Positions 30,965-40,226 of a DNA stretch of 64,000 nt are shown piece by piece. The translations under genes and the position numbers were made by a program. This stretch comes from Cepaea hortensis (taxonomy: Eukaryota; Mollusca; Gastropoda; Stylommatophora; Helicidae). The notes beneath the pieces were generated by a model. That model searched no databases and was not told the origin of the DNA. It saw only the letters and a list, made by a program, of their open reading frames with translations. Every line of letters starts with the position of its first letter. Within the stretch, counting starts at the first letter, position 1. Location: positions 342,162,800 through 342,226,799 of the forward strand of contig OY992876.1 of NCBI GenBank assembly GCA_963921405.1, given 5' to 3'.

Positions 30965-31210
30965 TTTTTTTTAAATGTTGCATATCCCTTACAGGACGTT
31001 GCAATCATTATTTTTCAGCTTCTGTTGATGTACTAGGCAAGATTACGCTCAGTAGTTTGTCATTGCTTTCTGAGCGACCTGCTCACATACTCCCGTAAGT
31101 TACCAGCGCGGCTCGAACCGCTGCCGGTTCGGGCGCAGCTGCGTTACTCACGAGAATATACGGGGTTACGGCGAAAGCCGTAAATCCCTTCGCCAGGGAA
31201 ATCGGCAGTT
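30965..31210 (-). mobile_element. SINE family A inside hAT-1
   Basis: Minus orientation: a T-run tail, GCATATCCCTTACAGGACG, GGCAAGATTACGCTCAGTAG, CATTGCTTTCTGAGCGACC, then the tRNA-like head with CGAACCGCTGCCGGTTCGGG and CGTTACTCACGAGAATATAC. ACATCAAT at 30957-30964 and 31211-31218 is an 8-bp TSD. It is inserted downstream of the transposase stop codon. Confidence 0.9.
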
Positions 31211-31349
31211 ACATCAATATATATGTAATTTCTTACTTTCTCAATCAGGATATTTTTCCTAGATACTTTCCAACGAAATCTATATATTTATGGATGTTGT
31301 TTGGGGCGTTTATAGATGTTTTTGGTCCCCCCAAATTGTGGCAACCCTG

Positions 31350-31620
31350 CTTCTCATAAGCAAGATGTCCCACGTCCGATACACCCATCTGGAGATCATC
31401 CGCTACATCCTGCACCCATCTTCTCTTTGGCCTTCCTCTTCCTCTCTTCCTGCACATATCTATTATTGTTCTCTTCAAACTTTCATAAAGTATCAATTGA
31501 CTAAAAATATTTCAATTTTCTTTGTTTCATCGTCTTTAGTAGCCGACCTTCTTCAATATCCAGTTCTTGTCGTATGGATTAATTTGTTCTTTACTGTATC
31601 CAAGATTTTCTTATAACCCC
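31350..31620 (-). pseudogene. RTE-B LINE relic right of hAT-1
   Basis: The minus frame at 31245-31496 includes KRGRGRPKRRWVQDVADDL and GVSDVGHLAYE, almost identical to 10270-10370 of RTE-B copy B. Further 5' (to about 31620) broken frames recall ILDTVKNKLIH. Confidence 0.85.
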
Positions 31621-31699
31621 TCTATAACACCTATATTCCATGGCAAAAGTGTCGGATAGAACAAATTAAAGCAACATAAATTTAGAATAGTTCTTATTT

Positions 31700-31775
31700 C
31701 ATCTCATCTAGTTCCTCTTGTACCTTGCGGTGTCGAGGTGAAGCATAAACAGCGGGAGAGAGTACGTTTATGGGC
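31700..31775. repeat. Dispersed repeat, copy 2
   Basis: TAGTTCCTCTTGTACCTTGC, GGTGTCGAGGTGAAG and ACAGCGGGA match 12200-12262. The class is unknown. Confidence 0.65.
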
Positions 31776-31867
31776 TTCATACATCGGGATTATTAGAAAA
31801 GATCAAGTTAACATTATAACACGCTTAAATAATGATTAATAGTAATAATAAATCATTAGTTAGTTAG

Positions 31868-32056
31868 TTAGTTATCAGTTGGGGTATCTTCGTTGCACTC
31901 CGGACATGTCCATAGGTGCTCAGATCCTCCCCCCAGCATATGCATCAGCGTCCGGTGGCTAATAGTGCCAGTTCTGTGTTGGTTGACGAGGCGCTTTGTT
32001 TTCCCGATGTACCTCTCGCGTCTGGCTGTGCCGATTCTTAATCCCAGGTCTTTCAT
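31868..32056 (-). pseudogene. C-terminal zinc-type tail of the LINE after a TAG
   Basis: In the same frame as the main ORF but beyond one TAG at 32066-32068. It reads RERYIGKTKRLVNQHRTG and ends with WTCPECNED, a Cys-x2-Cys pair of the sort found after RNase H in LINE proteins. This could be a nonsense mutation or read-through; a mutation is more likely. Confidence 0.6.
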
Positions 32057-32065
32057 CCTGGAAAG

Positions 32066-35000
32066 CTATGTGGAATCACTGGCGTCAAAATCCTCTGTTC
32101 TCACCATATCTTTAAGGGCGTTAATAACATCGGCACGATCCATGGGCTGGCCATCTACAGGGGGTGCAGTGCCAGCCAATTTATCAGCTCGTTCATTTCC
32201 CTCGACTCCCGCATGTCCCGGGACGAAGATGAAGGTGACTTTGCGGACAACAGACTTCCGCAGCGACTCAGTCCACTGTCTACGTACAGATCCAGCTTCG
32301 ACCTTCTGAATCATGCTCATTGAATCACTTAGTACACACACGTTGGTATAATGCTGTGATTCCAGCCATATGAAAGCCTGTGTAACTGCCATCACCTCCA
32401 TCGTCATGCTGCTCGTGGTCATAGAGTGGGCACCACTGGATTCTTGAACGGTTCGGCCCGCTGAACGGGCTGTAAATGCCCACGCACTTCTCTGCTGCTT
32501 TACAACAGATCCATCTGTATAGATGAGCACTTCGGGGCTATCTGAGTGATCATAGATGAGCGCGTTAACCTCTGCATTGACAGCGGCAGGGTTCTGCTCT
32601 CTGCGCCGTCTGTCGAGTGTGATAATGCAGGAGAAGGTACACTTAAAAGCTGGAGGCACCGGCACCCATTCCTTGCCGGGGTTGATACTGGTAAGACTGC
32701 AGACCTGTCCGACGACATCTTCCGCCCGACCCATCCATGATTTGCCCCTCTTTAGCCTGTCACCCTTTTCTCTGAATACAGCGTCATGCAGAGGGTGCTG
32801 CTCATCTGCACTTATTTTTAAGTATGCACGAGCTCTCCAGATCTTGATCCTGTGTTCCATTGTCGGGAAGTCAAGGAGGTATCTCATTGCTACACAGCTG
32901 GTGTCTCTCGTGCAGCCCAAAATGATGCGCATGGCTTCGTTTTGTACCTTTTCAAGTCTTCCAATCTGTGTAGGGCTGACAGTGAGGATGGCCAGGGCAT
33001 ACTCGATGCGTGAAAGCACAAGTCCTTGGAACAGAAGTAATAGCAGTCTTTGCTCGATATTGGCAGTCGCCATGACTCTCATTGCTGCCAAACCTTTTCG
33101 AGCCTTCGTTATGACATAATCGACATGATCTCTGAAGGACAGGTTACGATCAAGCCTCACGCCAAGATATGTCATTGACTGGGTTCTACTCAGAATGCTC
33201 CCATCCATTCTTACTGCCGGCAGGTCTGTTTTCATAATATGGTTGTTTAGTGAGAACCATGTAACCGTTGCCTTTGCAGGGTTGACAAGGGCATCGGCAT
33301 CAGCACACCATGAGGATATTCGATCTAGTTCGCCCTGCATATAGTTGGCAACCGCCTGTCTATCTCGACCCTGTCGATACACGAGGATGTCGTCAACGAA
33401 TGATAGAGTCCTACCCCTCCCATCCAACTGTTGTTCAGTGATCGGCACCGTATACACGTTGAATAGTACTGGTGACAGTGGTGAACCCTGCGGCAATCCT
33501 GGACATATCGTTATCGGCTCAGAAGACCAACTCCCGCATCTTAGCACCACCTTCCTTTGGAGTAGAACTGCAGCTATCCATCGTACAAGGTGAGGGTGCA
33601 CTTTCAGTCTGAGGAGGGTTTGCATCAAGTGCTCGAAAGATACTCTGTTATATGCGTCCTCTAAGTCTATGGCGGCCGCACATGTCTCTTCTCTGACCTG
33701 AAATCCTTCGTAAACATCTTGAGCAAAGACCGCCGCATTCAGCCATGACTCTTTGTTACGTCTGTATCCTCCAAGTGTGGGCGGGAAGCAGCCGAGCTGT
33801 TCCAAGTCCCAAGCAAGTCTGTGTGCTACAATTTTCTCCAGTAGCTTGCCAACAGTATTCTGCATCGTAATGATTCTGTAGCCGCTTATCTTGGAGTGGT
33901 CTTTGTTCGGTTTTGGCAGCGGCAGCAAGTAGCTGTGTAGCCATTCTTCTTTGACCTGACCCCTCTGGATACTGGTGTTGAATTCTCTGGCCAGTTCTTC
34001 CATGTCATCATCTGATATCACCATTAGGTCACCATATCGGATGCCGTCTGGGCCTGGGGCGGTGTTAGGTGATTTCTTGAGCATCGCACGCAATATGTCA
34101 ACTGTGATTGTCCATTCTTCGTCTGTCCCGACCCCCTCGCACAACTGAGAGAGTGTTGTTGTGGTCCTCTGTCTGGCGGGCTCGTCTTTCTGGTCAGTCT
34201 GTTCTATGTAGCGTGCAAGAAGGGCCTTACCTTTATCCGCATCCGACTTTTTCCATGCGAGGTCTGTGCCTTGAAAGTCTGGAATACCCCTACGTTGTGC
34301 AGCACCGTTCATGCTCTTGTGGAGGCGCCAGAATGTCGTAAGAGATTGCTCGGAGCACACCTTCCTGCAGAACTCGTCCCATTTGTCGGCCTTGGCCTGT
34401 TTGGCGCAGGATTTGAATAAAGTCGTCGTCCTAACGACCTCAGTCTTCAGGTTCGCCAACTCAACCTGTGGCATGTTAGCCTTTCTGGCCTTTTGCCAGT
34501 CTTTGACAGCCTGCCTCTTTCCCAGCCACACCTTCTCGACCTCTCCATTCCACCATGGTGGCTGCAGCCATCTTTCTTGTCTCCTACGGGAGGAAGTTAG
34601 TTTCCTTCTTCTGATCTTGCTTATGGCGTCTTGACCAGTGGTGTCGTACGGGAAGGCATTGGTCTTGTTTCTTTGACTCATGGCCCCGTCTTTCTTGATC
34701 AGGATGACACAAGGGTAGTGGTAACTATCGTGGTATCCCAGTGTGCCCCACCGGCACCTTGGTGCGATGGTGGGCGACACCAGAGCCAAGTCAATGATGC
34801 TGTCAGAGTCGCCTGGTCGAGTGGCCATTCTAGTGACCTTCCCATCATTCAGACAGATTAGGGCAGCAGATGCCAGGGCGTCCTCCAAATCTTCTCCCTG
34901 TCTATTGGTGATGCAATTCCCCCATTGACTGCCTCTGGCATTGAAGTCCCCGCAGTAGATGATATGCCTTTCATCCATATCGAACAAACTCTGCCATTGT

Positions 35001-35233
35001 CGCACGTCGACCTTCCCATTTCGCGCATAGACGTTAACGATTACAAGCTGCACTGGTGTCATTATTCTTAATGCCTGCACTTGCAGGGCATCGCTGTTCC
35101 AGGCGGACATATCGATCTCAGACACTAGTATGTTGTCGCGGACCAGAATGGCCTGTCCGAGGTGCCGCCTGTTAAGGAAACCCTGAAATCCCGCAACATT
35201 GACTGTTCCGTCGGTGAGCTGTGTTTCTTGCAA
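32066..35233 (-). CDS. LINE endonuclease (partial)-RT-RNase H polyprotein
   Basis: A 1055-residue frame, open a little further upstream to about 35265. It begins inside the endonuclease at LQETQL, then YCGDFNARGSQWG and DSIIDLALVS; the usual SDH-like end is replaced by GYHDSYHYP. RT: APGPDGIRYGDL, AIDLEDAYNRV (motif A), GLPQGSPLSPVLF (motif B), and the catalytic FVDD at 612-615, a variant of F/YADD known in some LINE groups. RNase H, about residues 905-1035: YTDGSV, TMEVMAV, SDSMSM and PGHAGVEGNERADKLAG. The frame is uninterrupted to the TAG at 32066. The 5' truncation removes the start codon and the Asn/first Glu region. It is most similar in layout to Ingi/I-group elements. Confidence 0.88.
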   Translation of the reverse strand: MQETQLTDGTVNVAGFQGFLNRRHLGQAILVRDNILVSEIDMSAWNSDALQVQALRIMTPVQLVIVNVYARNGKVDVRQWQSLFDMDERHIIYCGDFNARGSQWGNCITNRQGEDLEDALASAALICLNDGKVTRMATRPGDSDSIIDLALVSPTIAPRCRWGTLGYHDSYHYPCVILIKKDGAMSQRNKTNAFPYDTTGQDAISKIRRRKLTSSRRRQERWLQPPWWNGEVEKVWLGKRQAVKDWQKARKANMPQVELANLKTEVVRTTTLFKSCAKQAKADKWDEFCRKVCSEQSLTTFWRLHKSMNGAAQRRGIPDFQGTDLAWKKSDADKGKALLARYIEQTDQKDEPARQRTTTTLSQLCEGVGTDEEWTITVDILRAMLKKSPNTAPGPDGIRYGDLMVISDDDMEELAREFNTSIQRGQVKEEWLHSYLLPLPKPNKDHSKISGYRIITMQNTVGKLLEKIVAHRLAWDLEQLGCFPPTLGGYRRNKESWLNAAVFAQDVYEGFQVREETCAAAIDLEDAYNRVSFEHLMQTLLRLKVHPHLVRWIAAVLLQRKVVLRCGSWSSEPITICPGLPQGSPLSPVLFNVYTVPITEQQLDGRGRTLSFVDDILVYRQGRDRQAVANYMQGELDRISSWCADADALVNPAKATVTWFSLNNHIMKTDLPAVRMDGSILSRTQSMTYLGVRLDRNLSFRDHVDYVITKARKGLAAMRVMATANIEQRLLLLLFQGLVLSRIEYALAILTVSPTQIGRLEKVQNEAMRIILGCTRDTSCVAMRYLLDFPTMEHRIKIWRARAYLKISADEQHPLHDAVFREKGDRLKRGKSWMGRAEDVVGQVCSLTSINPGKEWVPVPPAFKCTFSCIITLDRRRREQNPAAVNAEVNALIYDHSDSPEVLIYTDGSVVKQQRSAWAFTARSAGRTVQESSGAHSMTTSSMTMEVMAVTQAFIWLESQHYTNVCVLSDSMSMIQKVEAGSVRRQWTESLRKSVVRKVTFIFVPGHAGVEGNERADKLAGTAPPVDGQPMDRADVINALKDMVRTEDFDASDST

Positions 35234-35276
35234 GACTACAATATCGTTTCCGTAGAGTAGTTTTTCAAATCATTAA

Positions 35277-36235
35277 TATTAATAGTAGTAATGATTTATG
35301 ATATAACAAGTTAATGTAATAACGATTTAGGAGGAAACAAGTTCAAGTAAAAACGATTTAGAATAGAACACGTTAAAGTAATAACGATTTGCAATAGGAC
35401 ACGTTAAAGTAATAACGATTCCGGATGAAACAAGTTAAAGTAAAAGAGTTTTAATAAAGAACTAGTTAAAGTAATAAAGATTTATGATGAAACAAAAAGT
35501 AATAACGATTTAGAATAGAGCAAGTTTAAGTAATAAAGATTTAGAATAGAACAAGTCAAAGTAATAAAGATTTAGAATAGAAAAAGTTAAAGTAATAACG
35601 ATATAGAATGAAACAAGTTAAAGAAATAACGATTGTGGATACAGAATAAGTTAAAATAATAACAATTTAGGATGAAACAAGTTAAAGTAATAACGATTTT
35701 TGGATAAAGGACAAGTTAAAATAATAACGATTTCCGATAAAGAACAATTTAAAGTAATAACGATTTATAATGAAACAAGTTAAAGTAATAACAATTTTGG
35801 ATAAAGAACAAGTTAAAGTAATAACTAGTTAGGATGAAACAAGTTAAAGTAATAACGAGTTTGGATAAAGAACAAATTAAAGTAATAACGATTTTGGATA
35901 AACAACAAATTAAAATAATAACAATTTTGGATAAAGAACAAGTTAAAGTAGTAACGATTTATGATGAAACAAGTTAAAGTAATAACGAATTAGAATAGAA
36001 AAAAAAATTAAAATAATAAACCTCAAAGACCTTATAGAATGAAATAAGTTACAGAAATAACGATTTTGGATAAAGAACAAGTTAAAATAATATTAAACTA
36101 GTTAACGTAATAACGATTCTGGATAAAGAACTCTGGATAAAGAACAAGTTAAAATAATAACGATTATGGATTTTTTTTTTAAAGTTAAAATAACAACGAT
36201 TTAGGATGAATCAGGTTAAAGTAATTACTAATAAC
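35277..36235. repeat. AT-rich degenerate minisatellite, unit about 30-45 bp
   Basis: Repeating AACAAGTTAAAGTAATAACG then ATTTTGGATAAAG or ATTTAGGATGAA, roughly 25 copies of variable length. Remnants of the same motif (GATCAAGTTAACATTATAAC) lie on the other side of the LINE at 31802-31821, so the LINE inserted into the edge of this array. Confidence 0.9.
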
Positions 36236-36247
36236 GAGTTTGGAAAG

Positions 36248-36261
36248 GAGAGAGAGAGAGA

Positions 36262-36327
<66 letters not shown>
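36248..36327. repeat. (GA)n microsatellite with (CAGA) end
   Basis: A GA tract ending in CAGACAGACAGAC units up to about 36362. Confidence 0.95.
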
Positions 36328-36340
<13 letters not shown>

Positions 36341-36462
36341 TGACAGACAGACAGACTGACTGATAGAGTCATGGAGCGAAAGAATGGGTAAATGACACAG
36401 TCAGTGAATGAGAAGAGAGAGTGAAAGAATGAGTTAGAGAGATGGAGCACAGAAAAAGCGAG

Positions 36463-36463
<1 letters not shown>

Positions 36464-36540
<77 letters not shown>
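36464..36540. repeat. (GA)n microsatellite
   Basis: An uninterrupted GA tract. The region 36541-37290 shows a short CA-rich stretch near 36770 and nothing else that I can assign. Confidence 0.95.
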
Positions 36541-36542
<2 letters not shown>

Positions 36543-37294
36543 AACACATTTCGTCTATCCTCTGTAATCACAACAAATCCTAGGTAACGAGTACACGGGT
36601 CCCGCAATTTTCTTACCGTGAAAATCTGCAGAAAACGTATAATCGAATAACACGTCCCTCCAATAGTAATTTAACACTCAAATAGTCCGCTACTCACAGA
36701 CCCTGGGCATTGCCACACGAACTGTGTGAAAGACAAGTCTCGTTTTACATAACGGAACGATGTCAAGCGCGCACACACACCCACATACACACGCCACACG
36801 CACACAGACACGTGCGCAACACGATCCCTTAAGTAACCAAATCATGTGGTGGCATTCTTGAAAACTCACACAGAACGCGCATTGATCTGTGCGCGCGAAC
36901 CAACCGTTGCCCGTCCGGTTGTCTCCGTCTGTCCTGCTAACAGTTTCAAATCTTCAAACACAAGGGGCCGGATGGCGATGAGGGTAAGGGTGATTGAGGA
37001 GGAAGAGGTGGAAGAGGGAGGGAGAGGGATCTGTTCCCTTGTCACATAGGAACTCCGAAGTATGCAGCTGGAGAGGAGAGGGATGGACATTTCGTCTGGG
37101 AAGATTATCTGTTATGGTAAAAACAAAAAAAAACAAAAAAACAAAATCGCATACGAAATGTATGCCTGCTTGATGTTGCTTCTTTAACAAAATGCACTTG
37201 TTTATTATGTTAGCGCACAAACAGAACTGGTCACTAACATCTGAATAAAGAGTCTACATTCGTTGGGCATTCAATAGAAAGTTCTAATTAATTT

Positions 37295-37465
37295 GTCAGT
37301 CCTCTCTGACATTCAGTGATAGTGACTTATTGCATATCTTTCATTTTGTGAAATGCAACTTCCGCTTCATAAATTCTTCTCTTAAATCACAGACACAATT
37401 TCTGAAATTTGAAAATCGAGAAACAGTTCTATTGAATTAAATATTTAATTGACTGGGGGAAAAAA
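37295..37465. repeat. Dispersed repeat pair, copy 1
   Basis: ACATTCAGTGATAGTGACTT, then ATTTTGTGAAATGCA and GAAAATCGAG, recur at 40050-40205 in the same order and orientation, both ending in a G-rich run. In the second copy the repeat directly follows an RTE relic, so this may be RTE 3' material. Confidence 0.75.
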
Positions 37466-37674
37466 AACCGGACAATTGGATGTCCTGAAAGCAGTTTAGG
37501 AACATTGTGAGTTATCCAAATAAAAACATAAAATATGCCTAAGAAGCTCTACAAATGGGGAAACACACAAAAACGTTGCGACTGCTGCCTTTACCAGCGG
37601 GATAACAAAAACAAAACAATAATACTCAGATAACACGAATACTTTTCTAGTCAGTGGCGGTCCGATCCGCCAAA

Positions 37675-38335
37675 CCTGTGTGTGTTGTCTGTGTGTGTCT
37701 GTGTGTGTTGTCTGTGTGTGTGTCTGTGTGTGTTGTCTGTGTTTGTTGTTTGTGTGCGTGTCTGTGTATGTGTCTTTGGTGTTCCCGTGTGTGTTGTCTG
37801 TTTGTGTCTGCGTGTGTGCCTGTATGTTGTGTGCGTGTGTCTCTGTGTGTCTGTGTGTGTTCTCTGTGTTGTCTGTGTGTGTTGTATGTGCGTGTCTGTG
37901 TGTGGTGTCTGTGTGTGTTGCCTGTGTGTCTTGTCTCCGTGTGTTGTCTGTGTGTGTTTTATGTGTGTGTTGTCTGTGTGCATTGTCTGTGTATGTTGTC
38001 TGTGTATATTGTCTGTGTGTGTTGTCTGTATGTGTCTGTGTGTGTTGTCTGTGTTTTGTCTGCGTGTGTTGTCGGTGTGTGTTGTCTGTGTGTTTTCTGT
38101 GTGTTGCCTGCGTGTGTTGTCTTTGTGTTGTCTGTGTGTGTCTGTGTGTGTTGTCTGCGTGTATTGTCTGTGTGTGTTGTATGTCTGTGTGTGTGTATGA
38201 GTGTGTTGTATGTGTGTGTTGTCTCTGTGTGTAGCCTGTGTGTGTTGTCTGTGTGTGTGTTGTCTGTTATTGTTGTCTGTGTGTTGTCTGTGTGTGTTGT
38301 CTGTGTGTGTTGTCTATGTGTGTCTGTGTGTGATG
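37675..38335. repeat. Degenerate (TGTG/TCTGTGTGTT)n array
   Basis: A G/T-rich array of TGTGTGTTGTCTG-like units, 660 bp. The 170-250-codon Cys/Val frames on the plus strand and the His/Thr frames on the minus strand are artefacts. Confidence 0.9.
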
Positions 38336-38463
38336 TCTGGGATTTATTGTGTTGTTGCCAGTTGTCGTTAGTATGCACTGACCAAATGTTTGAGGCACGC
38401 GGGGAATAGCCTGTCACATATCAATCTTTTCTAGCGCCTGGTGCGTTTGGATTCGTCGGGCTA

Positions 38464-38465
<2 letters not shown>

Positions 38466-38506
<41 letters not shown>

Positions 38507-38573
38507 AGCATCATATTATTATTATTATTATTATCGTTATTGTTATTGTTATTATTGTCATTATTATTATTAC

Positions 38574-38641
<68 letters not shown>
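38466..38641. repeat. (ATT)n microsatellite
   Basis: An ATT array with a short non-repeat interruption near 38505-38515 and scattered GTT/GTC variants. Confidence 0.95.
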
Positions 38642-38642
<1 letters not shown>

Positions 38643-38744
38643 GGCGGGGGACAAAGAGGTCACGAGGTAAGACAATTCTTAAAGGGATTGTCCGAAAATG
38701 GGATGTTTCTATGGTTCAACAAGCACAGACGCCGATAGGGGTTG

Positions 38745-38960
38745 TAGATTTTGTGACCGAGACACCGGGATGTTTCTCTGAGAACCACATACAGGGGTAG
38801 CAGACCTTGTCGCTGAGATACCGGGACGTTTCTCTGAGAACCACAGATTGGGGTGGCAGATTTTGTGACCGAGACACCGGGACGTTTCTCTGAGAACCAC
38901 AGATTGGGGTGGCAGATTTTGTGACCGAGACACCGGGACGTTTCTCTGAGAACCACAGAT
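38745..38960. repeat. 56-bp tandem repeat, about 3.7 copies
   Basis: The unit carries GACCGAGACACCGGGACG, TTTCTCTGAGAACCACA and GATTGGGGTGGCAGATTTTG. The last two copies (from about 38867 and 38923) are near identical; the first is diverged. Short frames repeating SQRNVPVS are artefacts of this array. Confidence 0.92.
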
Positions 38961-38999
38961 GTTCCACAATTTAATATTATTACTCGACATGATCATCAC

Positions 39000-39190
39000 C
39001 AACACGTGCCCTCTGGTCTAGCGCAGGAGTCCATGCCTCTCCACTGATCTCTGTTCTTGGTGCTCCTGATCAACTCTGTTCATGATATTCCTGCATGCCA
39101 CCGATTCATCCCGCATCATTTCTCCCTGTATGCTTCTGCTTCTTTCAGTGGTTGTTTTCCAATGACTCTCTTCCCCTTCTTATTAGACGA
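39000..39190 (-). pseudogene. RTE-type LINE 3' relic
   Basis: A minus-strand frame gives ELIRSTKNRDQWRGMDSCA, the RTE end motif (compare ELIHDSVDRVRWQNM in the intact protein). The preceding KGKRVIGKQ frame recalls the basic GKR.RG region. It is frameshifted. Confidence 0.75.
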
Positions 39191-39194
39191 CCAA

Positions 39195-39300
39195 AAACAC
39201 CTGTGTGCTCCACTTTTCATATTGGGCAGAGAGAGGCATTTTGTGTGATATTCACTGGCACAAGAACGGAGTTGCCGTGAGTTGGAACCGCGACAAACTA
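39195..39300 (+). mobile_element. Family D non-autonomous element tail
   Basis: CCACTTTTCATATTGGGCAG, TGTGATATTC, GGCACAAGAACGGAG and AGTTGGAACCGCGAC match 56256-56370. It is followed by (ACTA)n as at 56369. Confidence 0.8.
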
Positions 39301-39303
39301 ACT

Positions 39304-39351
<48 letters not shown>

Positions 39352-39404
39352 GAACGAACGAACTAACGAACTAACGAACTAACTAACTAACTAACTAACT
39401 AACT

Positions 39405-39447
<43 letters not shown>

Positions 39448-39628
39448 ACTAAACTAACTAACTAACTAACTAACTAAACTAACTAACTAAGTAACTAACT
39501 AACTAACTAACTGACTGACTAACTAAATAACTAACTAACTAACTAACTAACTAACCAACTACCCAACTACAAACTACCCAACCAACCAACCAACCAAACT
39601 AACTAACCAAACAACCAACCAACCAACT

Positions 39629-39659
<31 letters not shown>

Positions 39660-39830
39660 CAACCTAACCAAACCAACCAACCTAACATACTAACCAACTA
39701 ACCAACTAACTAACTAACTAAATAACTAACTAAACCAACCAGCCAACCAACCGACCAACCACCCACCCAACCAACCAACCAACCAACCAACCAACCAACC
39801 AACTAACCAACTAACTAACTAACTAACACC
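39296..39830. repeat. (AACT)n / (AACC)n array
   Basis: Tetranucleotide arrays beginning exactly at the family D tail. AACT dominates to about 39545, AACC afterwards, with AACG variants. The shorter homologous tail at 56369-56400 shows the likely seed state. Confidence 0.95.
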
Positions 39831-39844
39831 ATGCGTATCTCTTT

Positions 39845-40050
39845 TTTATAGTTGTTTACAATTTTCTGCTTTCATTAGCCTTTTTCAAGCAATTGTTAAT
39901 TTTTCTGGCAGTCCAAGGTATTCTCAACATTCATTCGCAACCAGGCACCACTCGCCATCGATTCCAAGCTCTTTCTAGATTGTTCATTCACGTTCCATAT
40001 TTCAATTCCATACAGCAAAACGGGTTCTATCACATAACAGTACTCTCTGT
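39845..40050 (-). pseudogene. RTE-type LINE relic
   Basis: The minus frame reads CYVIEPVLLYGIEIWNVNEQ, then SRKSLESMASGAWLRMNVEN, matching RCYIEPVLLYGCEAWTM...EMWFLRKMQ of the intact RTE. A stop follows. The G-rich repeat 40050-40205 adjoins it. Confidence 0.8.
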
Positions 40051-40205
40051 CTAACATTCAGTGATAGTGACTTATTACATCAGACTCATTTTATGAAATG
40101 CAGCTTTTGCTTGATACGTTCTACTTTTTATCAGTCACAATTTCTACCAACTGAAAATCGAGGAAAAGTTCGACTTAATCAAATATTTTATCTGACGGGG
40201 GGAAG
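40050..40205. repeat. Dispersed repeat pair, copy 2
   Basis: See 37295-37465; shared ACATTCAGTGATAGTGACTT, GAAATGCAGC and GAAAATCGAGG. Confidence 0.75.
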
Positions 40206-40226
40206 GGGCGGGGGGGGGGGGGGGTG

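Larger units (their letters stand above)
29221..31349 (+). mobile_element. hAT-1: hAT transposon deletion derivative
   Basis: Terminal inverted repeats are CAGGGTTGCCA at 29221-29231 and TGGCAACCCTG at 31339-31349. They are flanked by 8-bp target duplications CTTCTCAG (29213-29220) and CTTCTCAT (31350-31357), the length expected for hAT. The element sits in an RTE-B relic whose sequence is contiguous once it is removed. It encodes only the C-terminal part of a transposase and carries a SINE (30965-31210). Within the left end the block GCGC(G/A)TAAATTAT is duplicated at 29391 and 29496, separated by a 20-bp C-run at 29461-29480. Confidence 0.93.
31859..35266 (-). mobile_element. Second RNase H LINE, 5'-truncated, with TSD
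   Basis: A minus-strand LINE ending in a (CTAA)n tail (plus strand 31859-31873 GTTAGTTAG...). AAATCATTA occurs at 31850-31858 and 35267-35275, a 9-bp TSD abutting the tail and the truncated 5' end. The 5' part of the endonuclease is missing. It is inserted at the edge of the AT-rich minisatellite beginning at 35277. It is only distantly related to the LINE at 20398-25329 and has higher GC. Confidence 0.9.

Noticed and set aside
32500..32718. Small ORFs antisense or overlapping the LINE ORFs (for example 32556-33119 plus, 24374-24571 plus)
   Set aside because: Shadow frames of the LINE polyproteins, without motifs.
37654..38409. Cys/Val-rich ORFs that might suggest a membrane or cysteine-rich protein
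   Set aside because: They follow the (TGTG)n array exactly; composition is dictated by the repeat.
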